Assembly (NCBI RefSeq): GCF_037190085.1
Contig: NZ_JBBCJO010000004.1
Coordinates: 301,455-365,454, forward strand
Length of the DNA: 64,000 nucleotides
Source of the DNA: Gemmatimonas aurantiaca
GTDB lineage: Bacteria > Gemmatimonadota > Gemmatimonadetes > Gemmatimonadales > Gemmatimonadaceae
Reading direction: 5' to 3'
The position numbers and the translations under genes were made by a program. Position 1 is the stretch's first letter, and every line of letters begins with the position of its first letter. This document shows, in pieces, positions 45,901 to 54,446 of this stretch. Under the pieces are notes generated by a model. That model did no database searches and was not told the DNA's origin. It was given only the letters and a program-made list of their open reading frames with translations.

Positions 45901-46741
45901 GGAACCCGCCGTTGAGCAGGCCGAGCGACCGCCCCACCGCGTCGGTCATCTGCAGTTGTGGGGCATTCAGGGTGAGATAGGCGTTGCGGTTCTGGAAATT
46001 GCGATCACCCGCTCCCAATCGCACGTCGATGTTCGCGCCGGCAAAGCCGCCCCGCGTGGCGTCGAACGTCGCGCCGGTCACGCGCACATCGGCCCGTGCG
46101 GCCCGCGGCAACGATCCACCGGGCATCGCCATGCCATTGAGGGTCGTGAGGTTGGATGATGGGTCCGCGCCGAGCATGGAGGGGCCCGAGGGAGTCATCG
46201 TGACACCGGGCATGGTGGCGGCGATCGCACTCAGGTTGCCGGCGGCGTTGGGGCTCACCCGACCCTCGGCGCCCTGACTCCATTGTTCCGCTGCGCCCAC
46301 TTCGCGTGCATATGGTGTCGCGACCTGCGCCTGCGCCCGCGTGGGCTGGTTGGCGGTGACCCGAACGGCGTCGAGCATGGCGAGATCCCGTTGCAACGTG
46401 AAGTCGGCCACCAGCTCGCGCTCATCGGCCACACGCTCCACACGACGGCGGGCAGCGCGGAATCCCGGCATGGAGACGTGCACCAGATAGTCTCCCGTGC
46501 CGGGATCGAACCGACTGCTGTACCGGCCGGTGGAGTCGGTGACCACCTGCTGGACGAGGCGGTCCGGTCCGCGCGTGATGCTGACGATGGCACCCGGCAG
46601 CACCCGCGAGGAATCGTCGAGCACACGGCCGCGGACCACGTCCGCGCTCTGTGCATGCAAGGCCCCCTGAGCGCACATTGTCAGAACAAGGGCCTGCCAG
46701 AAGCGCCGCACCGGCGCCATCGAAGTCAGTCGTGGTATCAT
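42959..46741 (-). CDS. TonB-dependent outer-membrane receptor with carboxypeptidase-regulatory domain
   Basis: Protein of 1260 residues. A signal peptide (FWQALVLTMCAQGALHAQS) is followed by a CarboxypepD_reg-like domain (about 30-115: VRGRVLDDSSRVLPGAIVSI), then a plug region with SNLTTLNGMAMPGGSLP, and a very long beta-barrel ending ...GSNTMSVTR. The final residue is Arg, not Phe, unusual for a barrel. It resembles the large Oar/SusC-type receptors used to import bulky substrates. The start is at 46741 or 46720; neither has a clear ribosome site. It diverges from a small secreted protein across only 42 bp. Family B repeat B1 lies just past its stop. Confidence 0.88.
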   Translation of the reverse strand: MIPRLTSMAPVRRFWQALVLTMCAQGALHAQSADVVRGRVLDDSSRVLPGAIVSITRGPDRLVQQVVTDSTGRYSSRFDPGTGDYLVHVSMPGFRAARRRVERVADERELVADFTLQRDLAMLDAVRVTANQPTRAQAQVATPYAREVGAAEQWSQGAEGRVSPNAAGNLSAIAATMPGVTMTPSGPSMLGADPSSNLTTLNGMAMPGGSLPRAARADVRVTGATFDATRGGFAGANIDVRLGAGDRNFQNRNAYLTLNAPQLQMTDAVGRSLGLLNGGFRASVGADGEAIRRALTYNIALDVGRTASDPTTLLGSDGEALRRAGLSPDSARRVQSVASALGLPLAGTGVPSSRVQDNLTFLGRLDDVRDTLRTLTLTTYAGLNREGALGFGPLSAPGTAGKQTQQTIGAQLLQSQYVGKGYFTLMQNRIAASRVRDQVHPYLDLPGATVLVRSASDAAVSDIVPVSLGGNPFMATNDTRWTAEAANEMVWNAQGRKHRFKTSAWIRGDGLTQEGRPNALGQYTFMSLADLAANRPASYNRTLSQPVREASAYNAALAFSHQWNPNRWFSTLAGARLEGNRFGDTPPENVALEQALGVRTGVAPSHLHVSPRVGFSYTYSRSRENGNGQFNNGSGSWYRNTMGIIRGGIGEFRDLYRPGMLADAMVNAGLAGSTIALSCVGSAVPVPDWQALAGGSASLPTSCTDGSGVLAERAPAVSLVDPSFDVPRSWRASLGWAAALKGFLLRVDGLSSYDLSQPSTLDANFSGASRFTLAQEGGRPMYVTPSSIDAGSGAVSPRESRISPEYGRVSLRTSDLRGYGHQLTTTLQPEVFRRRRGPASVMFSASYTIQQVRQQFRGSDGGNFGDPREREWASGTNDARHAFVFQASTTVPKVGVFTMFTRFQSGTPFTPIVRSDIDGDGRANDRAFVPSPTADTDASTRAQMQALLASAPTNIRSCLESQVGTVADRQSCRGPWTQQMNLMYRPPLPRIGGRFVQMNVMFENPLAGLDQLLHGADGLRGWGTQASPDPVLLVPRGFDAANQRFRYDVNPRFGDTRAFRTLSRVPFRVVMDVSIGLSTPYELQTLRRAIEPVKTRDKATNKTTWSRRGADSIAALYLDRTSNLHRILLAESDSLFLTRDQITRLLTADSVYSARVRELYVPLGRFLAAQPDGAAGKAALDSVQATTKLYWPIFWEQVDIAQEIVNPQQRELMPMFNNMISVTRQERLRAQWTFGYPVPLVHNRPRVGGQPGSNTMSVTR

Positions 46742-46783
46742 GTGCCGTACGACGTCATCTGTCACGGAAAGGTTGCTTGCGCC

Positions 46784-47593
46784 ATGCGCTCTATCAGGGT
46801 TCCCGCTGTTGCCCCGACTTGTGCCAGGCTGCTGCTGGTGCTGGCGGGATTCGTGCCGGGCATTCCCGGGACGATGCAGGCTCAGGTCGCTGCCGCTGCG
46901 TCCGGTGCCGGTCAGACGGCCACCCCGGACAGTCTCCGTCCCATTCGTCCCGGCGATGGTGTGTTCGACAGCCGCCATCTGCAGACCGATACCGTTCGCT
47001 ACGCCCTCACGGTTTTTCGCGAAGGCTCGCAACTGCCGGTGGGGCAGCTCACCAACGAGATGCAGCGGGATTCCAGTGAGAGCGGCGTGTGGCTGCGCCG
47101 GGTGCAGCGGATTCAGCGGGGATCCGCGCAGGTGATCGATTCATCGGTCACGGAGGCACACACGCTCGCCCCGCGTCTGCATCGCTCACTGCAGCCGATG
47201 CGGCGCATCACCCTCGATTTCAGTGGCCGGCGTGTGCGGGGATCGGTGGGACCGGTGGATGCTCCGCCGGTGCCGTTCGATACGGTCCTGCCCATGCCCG
47301 CGTTCGATTCGGGGAACTGGGATCTGCTCGTGCGGGCGCTGCCACTCGCGAAGGGATATGCCGCGCGTCTGGCTGTGTTCGACGTGGATGGCGGACTGCG
47401 CGCGTATCAGATCCAGGTGACCGGCAGCACGGTGGTGCAGGACGAGGAGGCCCACGTGGTCATCTTCACGTTCGCCAGAGGACGGGAATCGGTCGTGTGG
47501 ATCGGCAAGCAGTCCGGTCAGATCCTGCGAATCGAGACGCTGCTCAACGCCACCACCATGCTGCAGCAGGAGCGGATCCGGGAGACGCATTGA
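46784..47593 (+). CDS. Hypothetical secreted protein (DUF3108-like)
   Basis: Protein of 269 residues with a signal peptide ending near residue 34 (GIPGTMQAQ). The body has strand-rich blocks such as FDSGNWDLLVRALPLAKGYA and the ending VWIGKQSGQILRIETLL, which recall DUF3108-type periplasmic proteins that bind lipids or polysaccharides; the match is by eye only. GGAAAGG lies about 11 bases before the ATG. It diverges from the TonB receptor with a 42-bp gap, so the two are probably co-regulated. An open frame reaching back to 46283 is not believed. Confidence 0.7.
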   Translation: MRSIRVPAVAPTCARLLLVLAGFVPGIPGTMQAQVAAAASGAGQTATPDSLRPIRPGDGVFDSRHLQTDTVRYALTVFREGSQLPVGQLTNEMQRDSSESGVWLRRVQRIQRGSAQVIDSSVTEAHTLAPRLHRSLQPMRRITLDFSGRRVRGSVGPVDAPPVPFDTVLPMPAFDSGNWDLLVRALPLAKGYAARLAVFDVDGGLRAYQIQVTGSTVVQDEEAHVVIFTFARGRESVVWIGKQSGQILRIETLLNATTMLQQERIRETH

Positions 47594-47613
47594 GTGATGC
47601 TTTGAGGGATGCC
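47590..47613. repeat. 12-bp tandem repeat at a stop codon
   Basis: TTGAGTGATGCT is followed directly by TTGAGGGATGCC and a third partial TTGAT. The first copy contains the TGA stop of the secreted protein gene. Confidence 0.65.
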
Positions 47614-47656
47614 TTGATCCTCCCCGAACCGCAAATCCCAGACTCACCGCTGTATT

Positions 47657-48094
47657 TCAGGGCCGCACGATAACCGCGATCACGATGGCGAAGAGCAGCA
47701 GCGTGGGCACTTCGTTGATCATGCGGCAGGCGCGTTCGCTGAGAAAATAGTCGCCCCGGGCCAGACGTTTGCGGGTGTAGGATGCGAAGCCGTGATACCC
47801 CAGCAGAAAGAACACCGCACCGAGCTTGAGGTGCATCCACGGCATGCGCAGCAAGGCGGGCTGACGGACGAGCATCCAGGCGCCCATGGCGATGGCGACG
47901 ATCATGGCCGGTGCCATGATGGCGCGCATCAGCCGTCGCTCCATCACTTCGAGTGTCGCAACGACCGCCGGCTGGTCACGCTGCTGCACGTGATAGACGA
48001 AGAGCCGGAAGATGTAGAACAGACCGGCGTACCACGCGATGACGGCCACCACGTGCATCGCCTTGATCCAGAGATAGGACGTGTCGACAGGCAT
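47657..48094 (-). CDS. hemJ: Protoporphyrinogen oxidase HemJ
   Basis: Membrane protein of 145 residues with four or five helices, oxidising protoporphyrinogen IX to protoporphyrin IX. Family features are LWIKAMHVVAVIAWYAGLFY with the essential His, RDQPAVVATLEVMERRL, and WMHLKLGAVFFLLGYHG with the conserved Lys. It lies 18 bp downstream of hemN, so the two late haem steps are encoded together. It converges on the secreted protein gene. Confidence 0.93.
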   Translation of the reverse strand: MPVDTSYLWIKAMHVVAVIAWYAGLFYIFRLFVYHVQQRDQPAVVATLEVMERRLMRAIMAPAMIVAIAMGAWMLVRQPALLRMPWMHLKLGAVFFLLGYHGFASYTRKRLARGDYFLSERACRMINEVPTLLLFAIVIAVIVRP

Positions 48095-48112
48095 GGCGCC
48101 AATGTACGTCCT

Positions 48113-49462
48113 TCACACGGCCCGGGAGAAGCGCCGGTGCTCCTGTTGCGTGCGATGGGGATCGAGCGGAAACGCGAGATTGCGCAGGAACCAGCGCCCG
48201 CGTGATGTCACATGCAGACCGTCGGCTTCGAACACCACGAGCTCCTCGTCCACGAACGGGGCATACCGTGTGTGCATCTCCGACTCGGCCACCGGGAACA
48301 ACGCGGCAGGCAATCGGCCATGACACATGAGGTGCTCGATGGCGGCCCCCCGGATGCGATCGTCTTCGGACAGAATGTGTCCGCCCGCCACGGGCAGCGC
48401 GCCGGTGTCCACCTGCCGTTGCCATTCGCCAAGACGCGGCGCGTTCTGCACGAACCAGCCGTGTATGGACGAGATGGCGCTCACACCGACTCCGAGCAGT
48501 TGTTCGCTGCGTTGGGTGGTGTACCCCATGAAATTGCGGTGCAGGTGGCCGCTGCGCATGGCCTGCGCCAGCGGATCGGCGGGACGGGCGAAGTGATCGA
48601 TGCCGATCCATTCGTAACCGGCGTCGGAGAATCGATGCACCGCATCGCGAAACAGCGTGAAACGTTCCCACGATCCCGGCAGCGCCGAGTCATCGATGCG
48701 CCGCTGATGGGGACGCATCCAGGGCACGTGCGCGTAGCCGAAACAGGCGATGCGATCGGGACCCATTGCGAGACTGTCGTCGACGGTGGCGGCAAACCGG
48801 TCGGGGGTCTGATACGGCAGACCGTAGATCAGATCGAGATTGATGCCGCCGAATCCCTCTTCCCGCGCGGTGGTCACGGCACTCTGCACCATGTCCCGCG
48901 GCTGCACCCGGCCGATCGCTTCCTGCACGACGGGATCGAGATCCTGCACGCCGAAGCTCACGCGTTCGAACCCCAATTGACGCAGCATGCGCAGTTGGGA
49001 GCGTGTCACGAGTCGCGGATCGGCTTCGATGGAGCTTTCGGTGTGGGCACCGAGCTCGAAGGTGCCCAGCAGCATGTCGTGCAGCGTGGCCAGTTGTGCG
49101 TCGCTCAGAAAATTCGGCGTGCCGCCACCCCAGTGCATCTCCGCCACGCGCGGGCGATCCCCCATGGCCCGGGACAGCATGGCCAGCTCACGACGCAGAC
49201 GTGTGAGATAACGCTCCACGATCTCGGCCCGTGTGGTGACCGTGGCATTGCACCCGCAATAGAGGCACTGGGACGCGCAGAACGGCAGATGCACATAGAG
49301 GGCGAGCGGAGACGCCTCCGTGCCCAGCGCCCCGAGATGCGCCTCCCATCCGGGCGCATCCGGGGCCCCGTTCCAGTCCGGCACCGCCGGGTAACTGGTG
49401 TACCGCGGGCCGGCCACGTCGTAGCGGGCCAGCACCTCCGGCGTGATCTCCGTTTCCAGCAT
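48113..49462 (-). CDS. hemN: Oxygen-independent coproporphyrinogen III oxidase
   Basis: Radical SAM enzyme making protoporphyrinogen IX without oxygen; 449 residues from the ATG at 49462, with GGAG just upstream. The cluster motif CASQCLYCGC (Cys62, 66, 69, with Cys71 also present) is the HemN type. Also visible are MHWGGGTPNFLSD, GVQDLDPVVQEAIGR, INLDLIYGLPYQT and YTTQRSEQLLGVG. The full length and the fourth cysteine distinguish it from HemW. It is the first gene of a hemN-hemJ pair; no clear FNR site is seen upstream. Confidence 0.95.
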   Translation of the reverse strand: MLETEITPEVLARYDVAGPRYTSYPAVPDWNGAPDAPGWEAHLGALGTEASPLALYVHLPFCASQCLYCGCNATVTTRAEIVERYLTRLRRELAMLSRAMGDRPRVAEMHWGGGTPNFLSDAQLATLHDMLLGTFELGAHTESSIEADPRLVTRSQLRMLRQLGFERVSFGVQDLDPVVQEAIGRVQPRDMVQSAVTTAREEGFGGINLDLIYGLPYQTPDRFAATVDDSLAMGPDRIACFGYAHVPWMRPHQRRIDDSALPGSWERFTLFRDAVHRFSDAGYEWIGIDHFARPADPLAQAMRSGHLHRNFMGYTTQRSEQLLGVGVSAISSIHGWFVQNAPRLGEWQRQVDTGALPVAGGHILSEDDRIRGAAIEHLMCHGRLPAALFPVAESEMHTRYAPFVDEELVVFEADGLHVTSRGRWFLRNLAFPLDPHRTQQEHRRFSRAV

Positions 49463-49595
49463 CCCTGCTCCGCGAAAAAATGGCTTTCGCAGAGTGTCCG
49501 GACGTTGGCGCCGGTTCAATCCGGCGATTACGCAGGTGGGTGTGGGGGATTCCACTACAGGTGCGGGGTTCTCCAGGAACGACAACAACAAACAA

Positions 49596-49703
49596 CCTTG
49601 CCACGGATCACGCGGATGGGGCGGAAACTGCACGGATAACTACGGAAACGCCCCGTTGTTGATCCGTGCTGTTTCCGCCCCATCCGCGTGATCCGCGGCA
49701 AGG
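49596..49703. repeat. Family B hairpin repeat, copy B2
   Basis: Arms 49596-49637 and 49662-49703, 40 of 42 positions complementary, loop 24 bp. It is the most regular copy. It lies 34 bp beyond the stop of the propeller gene at 49738 and upstream of hemN. Its loop has AAC...ACGGAAA...CCGTTGTTG, shared with B3 and B4. Confidence 0.9.
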
Positions 49704-49737
49704 CTGTTTCTTGTGAATGATTCGGAGACCCGCCTTC

Positions 49738-50862
49738 CTAACGCTGCACCGCGTACACCACCACCCGCTCCACATCGTTCTCATCACGCTCGGCAACGGT
49801 CACGGTGGTCCGCTGCACGCTGAGCAGGCGCGCTGCGCGGAGCAGGCGCACGCGTGCGATGGTGGCACCCGTAGGCGAGAGCACCAGAAACTCCGGCGCA
49901 TCGGTGGGCCGTGCCGGGAAACGCTCGAGCCACAGACCTCCACCCACATCAGGGATCGCCGACCTGAACAGCGGCACGTTGGGAGGCAGATGCTGTTTCG
50001 ACCAGCGCGCGTCCGCGAGCAGCGAATCGGGGCCGCTCGATGCACGAGCCACGGCCCAGCGCTTCCATGCCTCCAGGCGCGCCGTCGTCCAAGCGACCGG
50101 CGTGCCTGCACCGGTCACGTTGATCGATCGTGCCGCGGACCCGGCAATGCTCATGCGCGTGAGTCCCGGTGAATCGGTCGAACCGAACCAGACGACCGAA
50201 TCGCGCGCAGCCACCAGCAGTTGCGGCGCACCTTCCAGAACGCCATACCGCAAGCCGCCCGGTGCGGCGGGTACCTCCAGCACCAGTGCGGTGGAATACG
50301 GCACTCTCCCCAGCCGTCGCGAATTGCCATCGGGGAGGCGCATGACCAGTGAGGCACTGTCACGCAGGACGCGAGTGGGCGGCGCGATCACCTTGAATCC
50401 CATCTGCACCGCCAGCAGCGATTCGTCCTGTAACAGCGCAGCCAGCAGTCCACTCGGCGGCCCACCACCAGCCGGCACACTGCCCTTGTGTGGATCGGTC
50501 ACCGCGAATGTGAGATACTCCCGATCGGTGACCGCCACCGCGCCATCGTGCCAGGGCATGAACGCCAGGATCCGCGGCAATTCCCGCGGCCCGTTGCCGC
50601 TGCGCATGATGCGTTCGACATAGTGCCCCTGTCGGGAGAACCGGCGAACCTCACCGACCACATCGGCCACGAGCACATCGCCCGAACCCAGCACCACCGC
50701 CCCCGCCAGCGAGCGCCACTGCGTCTCGGGCGTCCCATCGTCCTCGATGACGGTCACCGGCCGCGGATCGATGCGCCACGCCGGTTGCGCGCGCAGGCGC
50801 AGCGTTGGCACGAACGCGCAGAGCAGCAGAACTGCGCAATTGCGGATCGCGATACGAGGCAT
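49738..50862 (-). CDS. Secreted six-bladed beta-propeller protein
   Basis: Protein of 374 residues with a signal peptide ending RLRAQ. Propeller features include GAVVLGSGDVLVADVVGEVR, FSRQGHYVERIMRSGNGPRE and LVLSPTGATIARVRLLRA. It is similar in style to the lipoprotein at 22734 but lacks a lipobox. Function unknown. It is flanked by two family B hairpins (B2 after its stop, B3 before its start). Confidence 0.75.
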   Translation of the reverse strand: MPRIAIRNCAVLLLCAFVPTLRLRAQPAWRIDPRPVTVIEDDGTPETQWRSLAGAVVLGSGDVLVADVVGEVRRFSRQGHYVERIMRSGNGPRELPRILAFMPWHDGAVAVTDREYLTFAVTDPHKGSVPAGGGPPSGLLAALLQDESLLAVQMGFKVIAPPTRVLRDSASLVMRLPDGNSRRLGRVPYSTALVLEVPAAPGGLRYGVLEGAPQLLVAARDSVVWFGSTDSPGLTRMSIAGSAARSINVTGAGTPVAWTTARLEAWKRWAVARASSGPDSLLADARWSKQHLPPNVPLFRSAIPDVGGGLWLERFPARPTDAPEFLVLSPTGATIARVRLLRAARLLSVQRTTVTVAERDENDVERVVVYAVQR

Positions 50863-50946
50863 CGTGAGATGGGATGTCAGTTTTCAGGGATTTCCAAGAA
50901 ATAAGCGCTTCATGAACCGTCGGTGTCTGGCCACCTCCTCAAACCG

Positions 50947-51054
50947 CCTCGCCGCGGATCACGCGGAGGGGGCGGAAACAGCACGGATAACGACGAAAAA
51001 ATACCGTTGTTGATCCGTGTTGTTTCCGCCCCCTCCGCGCAATCCGTGGCAAAG
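50947..51054. repeat. Family B hairpin repeat, copy B3
   Basis: Arms 50947-50988 and 51013-51054, 36 of 42 complementary, loop 24 bp. It lies 10 bp beyond the M28 peptidase stop. Both arms carry a matching change relative to B2 (CGGAGGGGG with CCCCCTCCG in place of CGGATGGGG with CCCCATCCG), which keeps the pairing. Confidence 0.9.
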
Positions 51055-51064
51055 TTGTTCGCCG

Positions 51065-52828
51065 TTACCGCGCCGCCCGCACCCTCGCCTTCGCGCGTCC
51101 GATGGCCGCCGTGAGATCCACCGGGCCCACCGCGATGTCGCCGATCTTGTCGATCGCGTCGAGATAATACGTGCGCCACGTTTCGATGATGTGCTTCTCG
51201 GTGTCGGCGTTGCCGCCCCGGCTCAGCGTATCGCGGCTGAGCGCCGACTGCGTGCGGATGGCCTGCTCGGCCACACCGGCCAGTTCGTCGAGCGCGGCCA
51301 GCACGATGGCGCGGGACCCGTCGGCCAGCAGCAGACCGGTGGTGAGGGCACACGCGCCCACGTTGGCGAGCGTCGATGCGCTCACCATTTCGATGCGATC
51401 GAGATCGGTGTGGTAGTACTGATCGGTGAAATGCCAGAGCAGCACGGCCGGGATCTTCGCGTTGAGGAACGGCGTGTGATCACTGCCACCTTCAAAGGGA
51501 TTGGCCTTCACCACCCAGTTGGTCTGGCGCGCACGATCGAGACAGCGTTGCCGCACGAAGTCGTTGAACCAGTAGGCGCGAATGTCCTTCTCGGCCAGCG
51601 GCTTGCCTCCCCACTCCGTGTGCTGGTCCTCGCCGCGCACCCACACCGCCGACGGGTCGGGCATCTTCTCGATGAGGAACGTCCCGCCGGTGAGCGCGGT
51701 GTTCTCGCCAACCATGTCGAGGGACATGCCCCACTTCACCGCCGCGCGGCGCACACTGTCTTCCTTGAGGAACCGGTCGGTGGAGCGGATCTCATCGCCC
51801 CAGAGGAACGTGATCGTGCGTTGGGGGTTGGCGACACCGCGGCGCACCAGATCCGCCGCCACCCGCGCCATTTCCGCCTGCGTGCCCACGCCCGTGGCAT
51901 TGTCGTTCGCACCGGGTTCCTGCACGTGCGCCGAGTACACGAAACGTTCGGCGGGCCGCGTGCGGCCGCGGATCTCCGCGACGATCGTCAGCTCGGGACG
52001 CGTTTCGAAGAGGGTGCGCACGTCGGCATGCACCCGCAGTGGCGCACCATTCAGTGACTTCATCGCGGCGCGCAGGGAATCGTGCGTGGCCGACGAGATG
52101 TACAGGATCCACCCCGAGTCCCGCACCACGCTGGTGAAGCGGATGGCGGTGGTGTTCTTCGACTGCTGATTGTAGGACGGAAGCGCCTGCGTATTGAGCA
52201 CACCGATCGCGCCTGCCTGCAGGGCGCGCGGATACACGGCACGCGCGTCACCCGTGGAGAGCGCGATCTTTCCCTTCACATCGACCGCGGCAAACTGATC
52301 GCTGCCCCCCGCGCCGACATCCACGACATCCGCCGTGACCCCGCCCTCCGGCGTGGAGCCGGAGTTGATGGCGATCATGTTGAGATTCGTGGAGAACTGC
52401 TGGAGTGGCTTGGTGCGTCCCGCGATCGTGAGCGAAGCCCCGATGGGCGTCCACGCCGGATTGGCCATGGGCCGCGATTCGATGCGATACACGAAACGCG
52501 CCGACGCCGGCGCCCCGTCTTCGCGCACATATCCGGCGGCGCGCAACAACGAAGCCACCGTATCGATCGCCGCATCGAATCCGCGGTTGCCCGGCAGCCG
52601 GAAGAATCGCTGCACGTACTCGACGGTGCGGTAGGCGCGGTTGCCATCGATGGCGCCGTGCACGGCGCGGGAGATCGGCACGAACGCCGCCTCCGACGAG
52701 GCCGCCGTCACGGGGCGTTGCGTGGACGGCTGAGATGCGGGGCGCTGCGCAGGCGCGAGGGCCGGAAGGACCGTCAGCGCCAGGGCGGAGGTGAGGCCGA
52801 AGCGCGCGCAAAAAGAGGAAGAGGACAT
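51065..52828 (-). CDS. M28-family peptidase with PA domain
   Basis: Secreted zinc aminopeptidase-like protein, 587 residues, with a signal peptide ending PALAPAQ. A PA insert is likely at about 145-265 (KGKIALSTGDARAVYPRALQ). The catalytic part has FVYSAHVQEPGANDNATGVG, where the His and Asp bind zinc, then FLWGDEI, SLDMVGE and SDHTPFLNAKIPAVLLWHF, with the last His near YYHTDLD. The start ATG at 52828 gives a normal signal peptide. Probably digests peptides in the periplasm or outside. The N-terminal 50 residues are Ser/Gln/Pro-rich. Confidence 0.88.
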   Translation of the reverse strand: MSSSSFCARFGLTSALALTVLPALAPAQRPASQPSTQRPVTAASSEAAFVPISRAVHGAIDGNRAYRTVEYVQRFFRLPGNRGFDAAIDTVASLLRAAGYVREDGAPASARFVYRIESRPMANPAWTPIGASLTIAGRTKPLQQFSTNLNMIAINSGSTPEGGVTADVVDVGAGGSDQFAAVDVKGKIALSTGDARAVYPRALQAGAIGVLNTQALPSYNQQSKNTTAIRFTSVVRDSGWILYISSATHDSLRAAMKSLNGAPLRVHADVRTLFETRPELTIVAEIRGRTRPAERFVYSAHVQEPGANDNATGVGTQAEMARVAADLVRRGVANPQRTITFLWGDEIRSTDRFLKEDSVRRAAVKWGMSLDMVGENTALTGGTFLIEKMPDPSAVWVRGEDQHTEWGGKPLAEKDIRAYWFNDFVRQRCLDRARQTNWVVKANPFEGGSDHTPFLNAKIPAVLLWHFTDQYYHTDLDRIEMVSASTLANVGACALTTGLLLADGSRAIVLAALDELAGVAEQAIRTQSALSRDTLSRGGNADTEKHIIETWRTYYLDAIDKIGDIAVGPVDLTAAIGRAKARVRAAR

Positions 52829-52890
52829 ACCAACATCATCGGTAGCGCACCGGCAGCTGTCGAGGGGGGAACAGCGGACCCACCCCGACT

Positions 52891-52930
52891 GGATCGACGA
52901 GGATCGACGAGGATCGACGAGGATCGATGG
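52891..52930. repeat. 10-bp tandem repeat
   Basis: Three exact units GGATCGACGA and a fourth GGATCGATGG in the gap between the M28 peptidase start and the lipoprotein stop. Period is ten, as in part of the mlaD spacer. Confidence 0.85.
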
Positions 52931-52990
52931 GGAACCGACGATGCCAGGACACCGCCGGTGGATCTCAGTCCGTCTTCGTCGCGGTCGTAT

Positions 52991-54169
52991 TCAGAAGGCG
53001 CGCAACCGGAAGGCCAGTCCGAAGCCGTCGCTGGACAGTGGCACCATCCTCACCACACGCCGTTCGCCGATGTGCACGACGATCGCCCGGGCGGGAAGCG
53101 GCGGGCCGGAAAAGATGCCGGGCACCGAGCCGGTCCACACCAACAATTCGCCCGTCGTGGTGTCGAACACGCCACCGCCCATAGCCGGGGCAGATACCGA
53201 ATGTGGTGTGCCTCCCAGGGGTGTGCTCACATCGATGCTGTCCATGACGATCAACTCCGGGCTGAGCAAATAGATCAGCCCCGATCTGACCGGGCTCAGG
53301 GATGTGCCCCGGTCCAGGAGCGCGAAGGTTCCCCCCTGGGCCAACGGCAGGATGAATCCATGGCCCGGACGCGGCGCACTGGCGATGACGCGGTGGTCGT
53401 GCAGACCGACACGGAACATGTGCGTCATGGTGCCGACCAGCAGTATCGCTCCGTGGTCGAGGGGCAACAGATCGATGATGGCGCCCGGAAACCCCAGAGT
53501 GGCCGGGGTGAGCGAATCCAGGGGGGCCAACGTCAGCGGGTGAAGGAGATGGATCGTGGCGGGATCACTCGGTGGGCCTCCCGTCGGATTCTTGCGCGAC
53601 GCGACCATCAGCACGGCGCCCTCCGGGAGGCCCGGACGGGCGGGCAGGACGCGTACCATCTCCGGCGCTTCCTGCCACGGGCCACTGAAGGCCTCCGCGG
53701 CATTGGTCTGCAGATTGATACGGGCGAGGCCCACCGCCTCACCGCGCACGGCCGGACTCACGTACAGCCCCTGCTGATCGATGGATTGGGCCAGTGCGGT
53801 CACGCCCCGGAGCCCGATCTCGCCGGCCTGGGCGGGCACCAGACGGTTGGAGACAGGTCGGCGCCAGCGTTCGTGCAGGGTCTGTCCCTCCATGGCCACG
53901 AGTTCGCGGCGCGTGTCGGCATGGACGACCCCCAGCAGCAGTGTCGTGCTGTCGGCGAGGAGCAGCGCGGACTCGAGATGCCCGGCAACCGTCGCCGATC
54001 TCATCGGGGCGCTTCCGTGGCCAATGAGACTGAGCTGTGTCTGGAATTGCCCAGTGCGGTCCGACGTGACGAGCACGGATGACGATGTCTCGTCTCGAGA
54101 CGTCACCGGATCACTGGCACAGGCTGACGCAAAAACGATCAGCGGCCAGATCGGGAGCGTCAAACGCAT
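52991..54169 (-). CDS. Hypothetical lipoprotein, propeller-like
   Basis: Protein of 392 residues from the ATG at 54169, with GGAG six bases upstream. The signal peptide PIWPLIVFASACAS could be lipidated at Cys. The body has strand-rich repeats (YVSPAVRGEAVGLARINL, GAILLVGTMTHMFRVGLHD, GLIYLLSPELIVMDSIDV) that suggest a beta-propeller. No family is recognised. An upstream extension of the frame into the gap is not used. It is 162 bp before the M28 gene on the same strand. Confidence 0.68.
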   Translation of the reverse strand: MRLTLPIWPLIVFASACASDPVTSRDETSSSVLVTSDRTGQFQTQLSLIGHGSAPMRSATVAGHLESALLLADSTTLLLGVVHADTRRELVAMEGQTLHERWRRPVSNRLVPAQAGEIGLRGVTALAQSIDQQGLYVSPAVRGEAVGLARINLQTNAAEAFSGPWQEAPEMVRVLPARPGLPEGAVLMVASRKNPTGGPPSDPATIHLLHPLTLAPLDSLTPATLGFPGAIIDLLPLDHGAILLVGTMTHMFRVGLHDHRVIASAPRPGHGFILPLAQGGTFALLDRGTSLSPVRSGLIYLLSPELIVMDSIDVSTPLGGTPHSVSAPAMGGGVFDTTTGELLVWTGSVPGIFSGPPLPARAIVVHIGERRVVRMVPLSSDGFGLAFRLRAF

Positions 54170-54446
54170 GGGATCTCCGATCGGATGGAGGGCTCTGCAC
54201 CAGCCCGTTCGAGGACGGCGCAGTGGCCGCGCGGTGGCGGCGCTCGGCAAAGGCGGACCGCATGGTGGACATGACAGTGCACACGACGGTGCACACGGCA
54301 ACGCATGACACGGGATCGTCAGCTGCCCATACCTTCGCGTCCGCACGCGATGTCACAGCATGTCAAACCGCATGGCCACTCCCACGACTCCATTCACTGG
54401 CAACGCCGGCGTCGATGTCCGAGGCATCACCGGCGCCGCACACCCT

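Noticed and set aside
49463..49600. FNR box upstream of hemN
   Set aside because: No TTGAT-N4-ATCAA pattern found on either strand.
42807..51054. Insertion sequence or MITE with terminal inverted repeats
   Set aside because: The family B arms face each other over a 24-41 bp loop and no target-site duplication or transposase is seen; hairpin element preferred.
52082..54082. 666-codon plus-strand frame
   Set aside because: It spans two minus-strand genes and the gap between them. No domain is visible.
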